Source: an uncultured Prevotella sp. (GTDB lineage: Bacteria; Bacteroidota; Bacteroidia; Bacteroidales; Bacteroidaceae). Taken from it: a stretch of 64,000 nucleotides of DNA. The position numbers and the translations under genes are program-made. Of this stretch, positions 34,376-43,591 are shown in pieces. The notes below the pieces were generated by a model. That model ran no database searches, was not told the DNA's origin, and saw nothing but the letters and a program-made list of their open reading frames with translations. Each line of letters opens with the position of its first letter. Position 1 is the stretch's first letter. The DNA is taken from contig CAMIVY010000004.1 in the NCBI GenBank assembly GCA_946402275.1, positions 110,240 through 174,239 on the forward strand. Reading direction: 5' to 3'.

Positions 34376-35596
34376 TTATTCTCTTTTTATTGTTGTTTCT
34401 TCACTGCCATGCTCCGTGTGAATGAAATCGGTATTCTTGTGGTTTATCTTGAGAATATTTAAGATCATCTTCCATACAAGTTGTGGTATGGAGAATAGTT
34501 TGCCAAACACAGAGTGCTTACGCAACTGGCGTGGGGTAGAGACATAAAGGGAGATACAGATAAACAAGAATAACAGCCACCACTTCACACACCATTCACG
34601 AGAGAGTAGGGTGATGAAACAGGCTAGCATGAAAGTCAGAACGATGAGCATGGATCGTGGAATCAATGCCTGTTGTACTGTCTTGTCAATAAAGTCTATG
34701 TTGCCCGTAACGATAGCATGAGGTATATAAGGAAGCATTCTGAACAGACTCTGGATTTGGGCAGTCATCCAACGTAAGCGCTGCTTTTGGAAGTTTTCTT
34801 TGTTGCTAACTTTCTCGTCGAAAACGGGGATGCTTTCTTCATAGTGGATGTATATTTCTTGCATGAGCAACAGGGCTTCCAATTCACGGTCTTCACCGGC
34901 AGTACTGAGTTTATAGACATTCTTTTTGAACCATTTGAAATCGAAGCACATGCCGGAGCCAATCAAGGCGGAAGACAAACCGATGCGGTTGTGAGCCTTG
35001 CGGAAAATAGTGTTATTGATTTCTTCACTGACACCGTCCAAAACGGCAATGTCGTTATTGCTGTTCTTGGCACAGCGATGACACTGGATGGCCTTATAGC
35101 CTTTGTTGCAAACATCATTGAGTTTTTCCAAGAAATCTGACTCAACAACATTGTCGGCATCCAAGATAACCACGTAATCGTAGTCTTCCTTTATCTGATC
35201 CATGGCATATTGCATGGCCTTGGCCTTACTGCTCTTTTCAAAAATGGGAGTCAACAAGGTAATGGGGAGTTCACGAAGCAGGTTGTTAGTCTCTTCTGTC
35301 ATGTGGTCAGAAATAACGGCTACATGAAATTTTTTGTATGGATAGTATTGTCCAAGGGTCTTGTGTACTGATGGGACAATGACACGATCCTCGTTGTAAG
35401 CAGGGTATAAAAGAAGGAATTTATATTCAGGCTTTTCACGAGTTGATGCAAGTTTCTCTGAAAAATAAGTAACCAGGCGAGATGCTGGTTTCTTCCACAT
35501 CAGGGAAACGAGGGCAAAGAACAAAATGTAAGCGCCTGAAGCTGCTAAAAGCAGCCAGAGGAAAATCTCTACAATATGAATAATTAGCCAAATCAT
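34376..35596 (-). CDS. membrane-bound processive-type GT2 glycosyltransferase
   Basis: 406 residues: N-terminal transmembrane helix (2-33), cytoplasmic GT-A domain with LLLYPAYNEDRVIVPSV, VAVISDHMTEET and the metal site VVILDADNVV near 145, the acceptor motif QKQRLRW (QxxRW type) near 275, then three or four C-terminal membrane helices. This is the cellulose/hyaluronan-synthase-like layout, though many such enzymes add single sugars. Paralogue of the next gene and of the truncated copy at 33049. Part of the long leftward operon from 43960. Confidence 0.9.
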   Translation of the reverse strand: MIWLIIHIVEIFLWLLLAASGAYILFFALVSLMWKKPASRLVTYFSEKLASTREKPEYKFLLLYPAYNEDRVIVPSVHKTLGQYYPYKKFHVAVISDHMTEETNNLLRELPITLLTPIFEKSSKAKAMQYAMDQIKEDYDYVVILDADNVVESDFLEKLNDVCNKGYKAIQCHRCAKNSNNDIAVLDGVSEEINNTIFRKAHNRIGLSSALIGSGMCFDFKWFKKNVYKLSTAGEDRELEALLLMQEIYIHYEESIPVFDEKVSNKENFQKQRLRWMTAQIQSLFRMLPYIPHAIVTGNIDFIDKTVQQALIPRSMLIVLTFMLACFITLLSREWCVKWWLLFLFICISLYVSTPRQLRKHSVFGKLFSIPQLVWKMILNILKINHKNTDFIHTEHGSEETTIKRE

Positions 35597-35605
35597 GATT
35601 GATAG

Positions 35606-36775
35606 TTATAGTTTTTTGTTAGTGTATTCTTTGAGGCGTTTTCCGATAATAGTCCCGGAGAAAAGGGAACTGAGAAATATCAGGGGCAGCATATAGAATG
35701 TCTTATCCCATTTGTCATCGACCAAGTAATTGGGAGTGGCTATGGCAAAGATGAACAATACGATGGCGAATAGGGCCCACCATTTCAGGGCTAAGGTGAA
35801 ATAGATGAAAGGTAGTACTATTCCCATCAGTAGAATGATTCCCATCATAATCATACGGGGAAGGATCATCCATTGAATAATTTTATCCATCAAATTGTAG
35901 TGCTTGGTGAAGATAGCTACTGGAAGATAGTGAATATTACGTGTAATATTTGAGAATTGTGATGCAATCCAACGGCCCCGCTGCCGACTGAAATCCTCGG
36001 CATTTCGATATTTTTCCTCAAAGACGAGGATGTCATCGAAATAATCGATGAAGATATGCTGGCGTAGCAGGCGGATTTCCAATTCCTTATCGTCAAAGAT
36101 GGTGTCAATGGTCATAATGTTCTCCTTGAACCATTCAAAATCGAAAGCCATAGCAGAACCTGCAGATGCAGCGGAAAGACCAAGTGCAATGTGACCAAGA
36201 CGGAAAATGGAGTTGTTTATTTCCTCGAAGGTTGAACTCAGACGGGCAGAAGCTGTGTCTCGGTTTTGGGAAAGACGATGTGCCTGAATGGCTTTTGTAC
36301 CAGCAGACTCGTAGGCATCGTTCATCTTCTCAAGGAAATCGGGTTCCACGATATTTCCGGCATTGAGAATCACCACAATGTCGTAAATCTTGAATTGGGG
36401 AAGGTTGTTGATAGCCAACTGAAGTGACTTGGTCCTGGAACTTTTTGCAAAATTAGGGGTTAAGAGTGTCACAGGCTGTTGAGCCATGCGGAAATTGCTA
36501 ATCTCGTCGTTATGGTCAGAGATAACAGTGATGTCAAAGAGTCGTTGTGGATAGGTTTGTCCTAATGCGGCACGTACCGTATGCTCTGCTCCAAGCCCAT
36601 TCTTATAGACAGGAATCAGGATGATAAAACGGTTCTGCTTTTTGGCTTTAGGGATCTCGGTATGTTTGCCGAACAAAGATGCCAGTGCAAACACCGCCAA
36701 GTATAGAACGGTGGCTGACACGAATATGAACAGTGTTATATCGACATAATATATGATTCTCCAAAAATCCATCAT
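35606..36775 (-). CDS. membrane-bound GT2 glycosyltransferase, paralogue of the previous
   Basis: 389 residues with the same plan: N-terminal helix, IILIPVYKNGLGAEHTVRA, ITVISDHNDEIS, metal site VVILNAGNIVEPDF near 138 and FSRQRGRW near 260, C-terminal helices. At the metal site the usual DxD is changed to NAG (ILNAGN against ILDADN in the neighbour), which would remove two metal-coordinating acidic residues; the enzyme may be inactive or act differently. Separated from its neighbours by 9 bp and 1 bp, so co-transcribed. Confidence 0.88.
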   Translation of the reverse strand: MMDFWRIIYYVDITLFIFVSATVLYLAVFALASLFGKHTEIPKAKKQNRFIILIPVYKNGLGAEHTVRAALGQTYPQRLFDITVISDHNDEISNFRMAQQPVTLLTPNFAKSSRTKSLQLAINNLPQFKIYDIVVILNAGNIVEPDFLEKMNDAYESAGTKAIQAHRLSQNRDTASARLSSTFEEINNSIFRLGHIALGLSAASAGSAMAFDFEWFKENIMTIDTIFDDKELEIRLLRQHIFIDYFDDILVFEEKYRNAEDFSRQRGRWIASQFSNITRNIHYLPVAIFTKHYNLMDKIIQWMILPRMIMMGIILLMGIVLPFIYFTLALKWWALFAIVLFIFAIATPNYLVDDKWDKTFYMLPLIFLSSLFSGTIIGKRLKEYTNKKL

Positions 36776-36776
36776 G

Positions 36777-37658
36777 TTATCGTTTTATGAAACTGACAAT
36801 ACCACGAGTTGTGGCTCGAACTAAGTCCCAGCGCCGTTGGAAAACATATTTCAGCATATCCCTGGTGGCGACAAGGCTTATCAGATAGAGATAGGAAATG
36901 TACTTGACAGCTCCTTGCAGGTTGCGTTGAGCAAAAAGAAGTCTGTTGCGAGTAATATAGTAAGTCCTCAAAGGACTGTTCTGTCCTGTAGTCTGGCTTT
37001 CTTTGTGGAAAATGGTACAACTAGGTTCATACCAGATATCATAGCCTGCACGACGAATCATCATGGACCAGTCGAGCTCCTCGTAGTAGAGAAAATAACA
37101 CTCAGGCATCAGACCTGCTTTTTCGATGACTTCTCGTTTGACCATCATGGCGGCCCCATGTGCATATGGGGTAGGATGAGGCGTATCGAATTGTCCATGG
37201 TCAACTTCGCCACATCCAATGGCTTTGTTGCGCATAGTAATGGGGGAGAGTGGAGTATAACCGGCAAACTGGATGGGATTGGCCCCCCATGAAAACTTGA
37301 TTTTGGGACAGACCATACCAATCTTAGGAGAGGACTCTAAGCGAGTGATAAGAGGTCTGAGGTCTGAGGTCTGAGGTTTGAGAATAGTGTCGTTGTTGAT
37401 GAAGAACAGGTATTTGCCTTGAGCTGCTTTGATACCCAGGTTGTTGCCGCCTGCAAACCCTAAGTTTTCTTTTGAACGGATGACTTTTACTTGAGGGAAA
37501 CGCTCTTTAATGATAGTAGCTTCATCTTGAGCAGAGGCATTATCTATCACGATTACCTCTATGGATTTATCCTCTAGGGGTAATGTTCCTATCAATTCGC
37601 AGGTGTCTTTCTGCCCGTTGTAATTGATGGTAATAATAGATAATATTACTATATCCAA
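36777..37658 (-). CDS. GT2 family glycosyltransferase (rhamnosyltransferase-like)
   Basis: 293 residues. LSIITINYNGQKDTCELIG, VIVIDNASAQDEATII near 35, ENLGFAGGNNLGIKAAQGKYLFFINNDT near 65-92 and YYEELDWSMMIRRAGY near 190 are typical of dTDP-rhamnosyl- or related transferases. A C-terminal hydrophobic stretch follows RNRLLFAQRN. A 28-bp heptamer tract lies just after the FFINNDT strand (37352-37379). Overlaps the Wzy gene by 10 bp. Confidence 0.9.
   Translation of the reverse strand: MDIVILSIITINYNGQKDTCELIGTLPLEDKSIEVIVIDNASAQDEATIIKERFPQVKVIRSKENLGFAGGNNLGIKAAQGKYLFFINNDTILKPQTSDLRPLITRLESSPKIGMVCPKIKFSWGANPIQFAGYTPLSPITMRNKAIGCGEVDHGQFDTPHPTPYAHGAAMMVKREVIEKAGLMPECYFLYYEELDWSMMIRRAGYDIWYEPSCTIFHKESQTTGQNSPLRTYYITRNRLLFAQRNLQGAVKYISYLYLISLVATRDMLKYVFQRRWDLVRATTRGIVSFIKR
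37352..37379 (-). repeat. heptamer tract in the GT2 gene
   Basis: Four 7-base units on the plus strand: GAGGTCT three times, then GAGGTTT. Encodes KPQTSDLRPL in the loop after the DxD-equivalent strand. Confidence 0.85.
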
Positions 37659-39193
37659 TTAAAAATTGATTTAACTCGTGATTGTTTCTTTTTCTCTAAT
37701 TTTAATTTCTTTCTCTCTTCTTGTTTTGCAAGAAGTTTATTTTCGTATTCAATCCATTCGCTTTCAATATGTGGAAGAATATAGACAATGGTCAGACCTC
37801 CGTAGAAAACCAAACAATTCGGGAATTGCATTAAAACTTGGTTCCCATATCCACCTAATTGTTGGGACACGAATGCACAACAAAGCCCTGCACCTATACC
37901 CCGTAAGGAAGAACTTTTTATTTTGAAAAATACAATTCTGCATGCACCTATCAACATAACAGCTGTACATATTAAAAAAATGGTAATTCCAATAATGCCT
38001 GTGTGAATCCAAATAAAAACATACTCGGAATCAGGAGGAACTGTAGCCATAAATGTGTATTTATTGTTGGTAGGAACATTTAGGTAACCAATATTCATGC
38101 CAATTCCCCAAGGTGCTTCTTTCATGTATTTTTTCATGGCTTCCTGGTTTATAGTTCGTTGATTTGCGGAGGCATCATTTTTGTCAAAAGCTGATCGCAT
38201 TCGGCGGATTTGCTGATTGCCATTGCCAATTTTTGTAAATGCAAGAAAAAAAACAAACAGGGCAAATACTATAGTAAATGGAATTGCAATCTTAATAGAC
38301 TTGGATAAAAAGAGGTAGGCCATGAAACCCGCCATCAAACAGGCAATGGCAGTACGAGTTCCAGAAGGAAACATCCCCCATGTACAGGCTGCTCCAACAA
38401 GCAGAAAGAAATATTTGTGTCGTTTGATTTTAGATGTAATACCAAATATTATGAAAGCCACAGCTGTGGAGGCTATACCAATACCAAAATTCGCAGCATC
38501 GCTATAAATAGAAAAATATCTGATTAAAGTACCACCATATAGGATATGCGTTAATCTTCCTCTTGTTTGAATCCATTGATTCTCTGCATCTGTTAGTCCT
38601 ATATATTTTTGTTTCCATACCCAAAATGCGGCAAATAATGCAAGTGATCCCCAAAAGAACAGGTATTTAATCAAAATATTGGGTTTTGATATATATATGC
38701 TAAAAACAATAAAAGCGTACATCAATTGGAATGCCATCATTCTTGCTGCAGTGTACCACCCCCCAACATCAATGCCTATGCCACAAGTGTCATTTAGAAC
38801 TTCAAGTGTACAAAACCCACACCAGATAATGAGGGAATATAACATGATATTGGCAGTTCTCTCAAATCTTGCCTCTTGTATATTGATGATAGCCAATGCA
38901 ATAAGAATGATTTCTAGTATTTCGTTGTAAAGAGACATTGGTATTCCTGATGGCATTGGAGTGTTTTTCCATTGTATGATGTAATTTATAAATATTAGAG
39001 CCCAGAATACGAGCATTTTATAACGAAAAGCAGAAATGATTATGATGCCCAATATCGGTGATAAACAAACTAATGCAAAGGCATTAAAGCCAACACTGAC
39101 AAACAGAAATATAGAAAGCAAAAACAGAAGAAAGAGTAAAGATACTCTTCCTCCGTGCTCTTTTACATATAACTTTATCGCCTGATTTGTCAT
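37649..39193 (-). CDS. wzy: O-antigen ligase/polymerase-like membrane protein (Wzy)
   Basis: 514 residues with about ten to twelve transmembrane helices and a large external loop in the second half (YSDAANFGIG region to GIGMNIGYLNVPTN), the Wzy_C/O-antigen ligase plan. The stretch FPSGTRTAIACLMAGF fits the conserved Arg region of these proteins. It should polymerise lipid-linked repeats in the periplasm. The C-terminus is a Lys/Glu-rich cytoplasmic helix (NKLLAKQEERKKLKLEKKKQ). AT-rich; one base from the Wzz/Wzc-like gene. Confidence 0.85.
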   Translation of the reverse strand: MTNQAIKLYVKEHGGRVSLLFLLFLLSIFLFVSVGFNAFALVCLSPILGIIIISAFRYKMLVFWALIFINYIIQWKNTPMPSGIPMSLYNEILEIILIALAIINIQEARFERTANIMLYSLIIWCGFCTLEVLNDTCGIGIDVGGWYTAARMMAFQLMYAFIVFSIYISKPNILIKYLFFWGSLALFAAFWVWKQKYIGLTDAENQWIQTRGRLTHILYGGTLIRYFSIYSDAANFGIGIASTAVAFIIFGITSKIKRHKYFFLLVGAACTWGMFPSGTRTAIACLMAGFMAYLFLSKSIKIAIPFTIVFALFVFFLAFTKIGNGNQQIRRMRSAFDKNDASANQRTINQEAMKKYMKEAPWGIGMNIGYLNVPTNNKYTFMATVPPDSEYVFIWIHTGIIGITIFLICTAVMLIGACRIVFFKIKSSSLRGIGAGLCCAFVSQQLGGYGNQVLMQFPNCLVFYGGLTIVYILPHIESEWIEYENKLLAKQEERKKLKLEKKKQSRVKSIFNWI

Positions 39194-41377
39194 TTATAAT
39201 GAATGTTCGTTTTCGGTTGCTGTCAAGCCTAATTGTGATATTCGATATACAAAGTTGTTGAATCTAGTGTAGGGCGGTAATTGTCCAACAAACTCCTCTA
39301 CTGCATATCGACTGGCTTCTGTTAGGTACATAAAGAGTGTATCTTTATGGTCCTCATCCAACATTGTCTGTAACTCCCTCAGCGCTTTCTGGTCCACATC
39401 TTTCCATGTACGATTGGCTCGTGTTACCATCAAATTGATTGTGCCCATATTCAACAGAGCTGGTGAAATAGAATTGTCGTCCAAATTCGGATATTCGATG
39501 ATAGCTATCTCGTTGGGGAGAATATCAGGGCAAAGGTCTTTGATGCCTTTTGCTAAAATGAACTTACTATCTTCTGCCAAGAAATCTTCATCGTAAGTCA
39601 AACGACGCACTTCCAAACCGATGGAAATCCAATAGTTTTCCAACTCTTGTGCCAAATAGCTTTTTCCGTTACCAGAGTCAGTGGAAATCAAGTTAAGTAC
39701 ATTCTGTTGGCCTTCTTTGAAGTGAGGAAGAAGTGATTTGCTTAATTGTTTCATGGCCATGTCTGCAATGGTCTTGTTGAAACGACGGTAACGTAAGTTG
39801 CTTTCTTTGGGGAAACAACCCATAACAGGAATCTGGGTAATACGCTCTGAACGCATACGGTCACGAAGTGTACGATCAAGCATTTCTATGATAAGGAACC
39901 ACAATGCAGTTAACATAAAGGTTAACAACAAAGATCCTAATAAAATCATGATTCGATTGGTAGGTTGCGCATTTAATGGGAACATGGGAGGGTTTAACAC
40001 ACGAAGTGTTGCCGTGGACATTTGCAAGTTGCGTTGGCGCATACGAGCAGCATTCAAGGCTTTTAGCATCTCCATGTAGTTTCCTTCAATAAAGCCAATA
40101 TGACGAACTTTTCTCTCTATCGTAGCACCAATAGGAGCGTAAAACAGATATTGCCGGTCCAAATTGTCTTTCATGATATCTGTTGCGGTCATTTCGGCTT
40201 TTGTTTTTTCCATCAAAAGCAACTGTTCTAGCCATCTCTCTAACATGTCATTGGCCTTTACGCCTGTTTCAGTACTAAAAGTAGAGGCTTCGATATCCTT
40301 CGTCAGTTGGGTTACACGACCTGTTGCTTTTTGCAGATCTCGTTGGGCTTTGGCCAATTCTTCTTGTGATTCATTGTTTTGAGCACCACCTTCGCTGCTC
40401 ATGAGTCGAAGATTGGAGATGCGGGATTGAATTCGTGATATATCACGAACCTGTTTGGTAAATTCGGTATTGGAACGAATAATTTGTGCCCGGTTACCCA
40501 ACTGGCGCTCCAAATAGTCAAGAAGTGCCTTAGAGGTGGTATAGTTCAATAATTGGTCATTACGGAAGTTCTGCTGCTGAGCTTCCAAACCTGTTAATGC
40601 TTTGGTCTGTTCTTCGTAATTAATTATTCGTTTGGAAATGTTGTATCGAATGAGGTCATCTTCTGCATTGGTCAATATTTTATAAAGACGCCCAACTTCT
40701 TTTTCAAAGAATCGTATAACATTATTGGTTTCGCCAAAACGAAGTTGTTGATACTGACGTGCAAATACTTTGTTTAGAATATCTAAGGTGTTAAAAGCAA
40801 TGCCTGCATCATTTGCAGAGTAACCGATATCAATGATGTCGCTTTGATCTAATTGGAGAACTTTTAAACGAGAAGTAATGTTATCTATACCGAAATATTG
40901 ATGGTAATTGAGAAGTCCAAAAATGTAGTTGTTTTGAGAGGGCTTTTCGTAGGCCTTTAAATTGGCATAAGTCTGATCCTCATTGTTGCGATTAATGAGC
41001 GCTTTGACTTCAGGAGGAACTGTAGCATTTAACTGGCGGAAATGCTCTGCAGAAATATAGTTGTTGTCCTTGTTAGGATTACCGTACATCATGCAACGAC
41101 TAAAAAGGCGCAGTGCTACTTCGTGGATGGTATTGTCTGTTGTTACAATCAGCATTAAGTTGGTAATATTTGTCTGTGAATTTCCACCGACAGATCCAGT
41201 GGTACCTTCCAAATTATATCCTGTAATCATACCAGTATAAATGGTTGTATTAGTGTCATAGATACGTTCCATGTTACGAGTCATGAACCATGCTACGATT
41301 AATGAGATTATCGGCAGGATAATTAGATACCAACGAATTTTGTATAGGAAACGGATAAAATATCTAAATAAATCCAT
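39194..41377 (-). CDS. Wzz/Wzc-like polysaccharide co-polymerase with degenerate BY-kinase domain
   Basis: 727 residues: TM1 at 15-35, a long periplasmic region to about 480 with coiled coils (LRLMSSEGGAQNNESQEELAKAQ area), TM2 near 485-505 preceded by a Pro-rich LNPPMFPLNAQPTNR, then a cytoplasmic P-loop domain. The Walker A is STDSGNGKS, lacking the first Gly of GxxxxGK[ST]; the A' region is TYDEDF; the Walker B equivalent is IAIIEYPNLDD. There is no Tyr cluster at the C-terminus. It should set chain length and couple to export; kinase activity is doubtful. Between Wzy and the TolC-like gene in the core operon. Confidence 0.88.
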   Translation of the reverse strand: MDLFRYFIRFLYKIRWYLIILPIISLIVAWFMTRNMERIYDTNTTIYTGMITGYNLEGTTGSVGGNSQTNITNLMLIVTTDNTIHEVALRLFSRCMMYGNPNKDNNYISAEHFRQLNATVPPEVKALINRNNEDQTYANLKAYEKPSQNNYIFGLLNYHQYFGIDNITSRLKVLQLDQSDIIDIGYSANDAGIAFNTLDILNKVFARQYQQLRFGETNNVIRFFEKEVGRLYKILTNAEDDLIRYNISKRIINYEEQTKALTGLEAQQQNFRNDQLLNYTTSKALLDYLERQLGNRAQIIRSNTEFTKQVRDISRIQSRISNLRLMSSEGGAQNNESQEELAKAQRDLQKATGRVTQLTKDIEASTFSTETGVKANDMLERWLEQLLLMEKTKAEMTATDIMKDNLDRQYLFYAPIGATIERKVRHIGFIEGNYMEMLKALNAARMRQRNLQMSTATLRVLNPPMFPLNAQPTNRIMILLGSLLLTFMLTALWFLIIEMLDRTLRDRMRSERITQIPVMGCFPKESNLRYRRFNKTIADMAMKQLSKSLLPHFKEGQQNVLNLISTDSGNGKSYLAQELENYWISIGLEVRRLTYDEDFLAEDSKFILAKGIKDLCPDILPNEIAIIEYPNLDDNSISPALLNMGTINLMVTRANRTWKDVDQKALRELQTMLDEDHKDTLFMYLTEASRYAVEEFVGQLPPYTRFNNFVYRISQLGLTATENEHSL

Positions 41378-41392
41378 AACAGTTCTTTTGAG

Positions 41393-42343
41393 TTATTTGT
41401 TGCTTTTTAATGTTTTGGCTGCTTTTTTTTGAGCTTTTAACTCTGCTTCTTCCATCTTACGATATCTTTTTTCTTCAGCCTTTGCATTTTTCTTTATTAC
41501 TTTTTCAATAGCTCGATTAGCCTTTTGAATTTGTTTTTCAGACAATTTCTCATCTTCCAATGTGATATCTGTCGTGGTATTTGTTATGATGGGAGTATGG
41601 GTTAAAATCTCTAATGTAATAATATCTGTAGTGATTTTAGTTTGTAGTTCCTGATATCCCTGAACAACACCAATTTCTCTCATTTTTGTAAATGCAAAAT
41701 CTTCGATGGTCATATTCCCTTGATGGAAATCCTCTTGGTTCAATGCACCAGCACCTTGATAAATAGCTGCGGCTTCACTGGAGGTTTTTAATGCTACGAG
41801 GTTATTTGTTATACTAATGTATAGTGTCGCAATTTGTAATTTCAATTTATCAAATTCCTCGTCTTTTTTGAGGCGAGCTTGGTCAACTAAAAGTTTTTTA
41901 CGTTTAATAGCAGCACTCAAATCGAGAATGTCTTCCAAAGGAACGGCTAAATTGATACCTACATTCCAATAACTCTGCTCACTACCTTGGTATTGCTGTA
42001 GTATCAAATTATGAGAAGTGGAACCCTGTCCCCACATATCCGTCTTACCATAGCTATAACTGGCATGTCCTGTGATATATGAGAATATGTGGCGTTTTTG
42101 CTTGCCCACTTCTGCTTGAGCAATTTCCTGAGCTTTATCAAACGAAAGAATGGTAGGATTTTGCTTGGCGTTCTCGTACAAAACACCTAAGGGGGGCAGG
42201 TGGAATGTAGAGAAATTAATAGTAGAATTCTCGCTGGAGTCAAAGAAACCGGCGCTGATACCACTGTTTACGTATTGGGCAAAACTTGTTGTAGCCGTAG
42301 CTACCAACAAAGATGTGAGGAATATATGCTTGAAACTGCTCAT
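41393..42343 (-). CDS. short TolC-family outer-membrane protein
   Basis: 316 residues with signal peptide (MSSFKHIFLTSLLVATATTSFAQ) and TolC-type helical hairpin features: LSFDKAQEIAQAEVGKQKRHIFSYITG, a strand pair with YWNVGINLAVPLEDILDL, and LLVDQARLKKDEEFDKLKLQIATLY. It is shorter than the usual 430-plus residues and ends in a Lys/Ala/Glu-rich helix (KKNAKAEEKRYRKMEEAELK). In place of a Wza exporter it is the only outer-membrane candidate in the operon, so it may form or support the export path; that is inference. Confidence 0.75.
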   Translation of the reverse strand: MSSFKHIFLTSLLVATATTSFAQYVNSGISAGFFDSSENSTINFSTFHLPPLGVLYENAKQNPTILSFDKAQEIAQAEVGKQKRHIFSYITGHASYSYGKTDMWGQGSTSHNLILQQYQGSEQSYWNVGINLAVPLEDILDLSAAIKRKKLLVDQARLKKDEEFDKLKLQIATLYISITNNLVALKTSSEAAAIYQGAGALNQEDFHQGNMTIEDFAFTKMREIGVVQGYQELQTKITTDIITLEILTHTPIITNTTTDITLEDEKLSEKQIQKANRAIEKVIKKNAKAEEKRYRKMEEAELKAQKKAAKTLKSNK

Positions 42344-42362
42344 GAAGGATGTCGGTATAATT

Positions 42363-43568
42363 TTATACGTTTCCTTTCTGGACGAAAGCCGTTAACGTAC
42401 GTAAGATAATTTTCATATCAAGTAAAAAGCTGTAAGTCTGACCGTAGGTGATGTCAAGTTGCTTGCGCTCTTCTGCAGACATCGTTCCAACTCTACCACG
42501 CTCTTCGACCTGCCAAAGACCAGTTAGGCCTGCTGGGGCCATGAAACGGTCGATGCTGGAGTCGGCAGTCAGTTTCTCTGCCTCGTAGAGTGGGAGAGGG
42601 CGGTTGCCGACGACAGACATGTCGCCTTTGAGAATGTTGAAAAGCTGAGGGAGTTCATCAATGCTGTATTTGCGGATGAAACGTCCGACTTTTGTTACAC
42701 GCGGGTCATTTTCTATCTTTATAAATGCATTGTTGATTTCTTCTTCCTTCTTTTTGGCAAAATCACTTTCTGCAACTACAAAATCATCGCCAACCAGCAT
42801 AATCTCTTCATCGCTAATCATCATTTCAGATTCCATACCTGCACCCATCATAAGCATTTCTGCCTGATCGCCCAATGGAGCCGTGATGGTTGTCTTGGGT
42901 TCTTCCACCTTGTCATTGGCAGCATATTGGTTGTGGTCTTTGCTCAATTCCTTCAGACGGTCTTCTGCATCCACATACATGCTTCGGAACTTTAGGAAAT
43001 CAAATATGGTGTAGTTGGTTCCTACACGTTTGGAGGTAAAGAGGATGGGACCTTTGCTCTCCAATCTGATGGCAAGGGCTGTCAGAAGGAAAACGGGAGA
43101 AAGGACGATGATGGCAAGCGTTGAGAATACAATGTCGAACATACGCTTCCACAAGGGAATCTTAAACTTTAAGATGCCATATTTGGGCGCTTCATCGTCG
43201 AACAGTACATTCTCACGGTCAGAGATGAACTGAATCTTCTTGCTCAGCTCAGTAACGGATGCCTCTGGATGAATCGTGTCGTTGATACCACATTTCATGT
43301 AAATGCGTCGCTCATCCTCCGTCATGGTGTTTGTCATGAGGACGATATAGACACGAGGACATTTCTTGCGCAAATAGGTAATCGCCGTAATGTCTTCACT
43401 ACGGACATTACGCTCAAAAAACACCAAGAAATGCTCGTTGGATACATGGGGGGTGCATATCTGAGCTGCATCCTTATAGGCATTCGTCATACGGACCAAT
43501 TGCCCGGGTATGTATTTCAGACGTTCCTGTGTTTTTGAGTTGTTACCTAAATATACAACGCCAATCAT
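42363..43568 (-). CDS. polyprenyl-phosphate sugar-1-phosphate transferase with receiver-like N-terminus
   Basis: 401 residues. Residues 1-115 resemble a response-regulator receiver fold without its full acidic pocket (YLRKKCPRVYIVLMTNTMTEDERRIYMKCGINDTIHP). From 138 follows the bacterial sugar transferase (PGT) domain: LWKRMFDIVFSTLAIIVLSPVF (membrane re-entrant helix), FDFLKFRSMYVDAE, then an unusual insertion of about 80 acidic, Met-rich residues (205-285), and DPRVTKVGRFIRKYSIDELPQLFNIL with GDMSVVGNRPLP. It loads the first sugar phosphate on undecaprenyl phosphate. Second gene of the core operon, after a receiver-only protein. Confidence 0.92.
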   Translation of the reverse strand: MIGVVYLGNNSKTQERLKYIPGQLVRMTNAYKDAAQICTPHVSNEHFLVFFERNVRSEDITAITYLRKKCPRVYIVLMTNTMTEDERRIYMKCGINDTIHPEASVTELSKKIQFISDRENVLFDDEAPKYGILKFKIPLWKRMFDIVFSTLAIIVLSPVFLLTALAIRLESKGPILFTSKRVGTNYTIFDFLKFRSMYVDAEDRLKELSKDHNQYAANDKVEEPKTTITAPLGDQAEMLMMGAGMESEMMISDEEIMLVGDDFVVAESDFAKKKEEEINNAFIKIENDPRVTKVGRFIRKYSIDELPQLFNILKGDMSVVGNRPLPLYEAEKLTADSSIDRFMAPAGLTGLWQVEERGRVGTMSAEERKQLDITYGQTYSFLLDMKIILRTLTAFVQKGNV

Positions 43569-43591
43569 ATTAAGCTAAAAAACTTCTTTGG

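Noticed and set aside
39194..41377. Calling the Wzz/Wzc-like protein an active tyrosine kinase
   Set aside because: The P-loop lacks its first Gly and there is no C-terminal Tyr cluster, so only a BY-kinase-like fold is supported.
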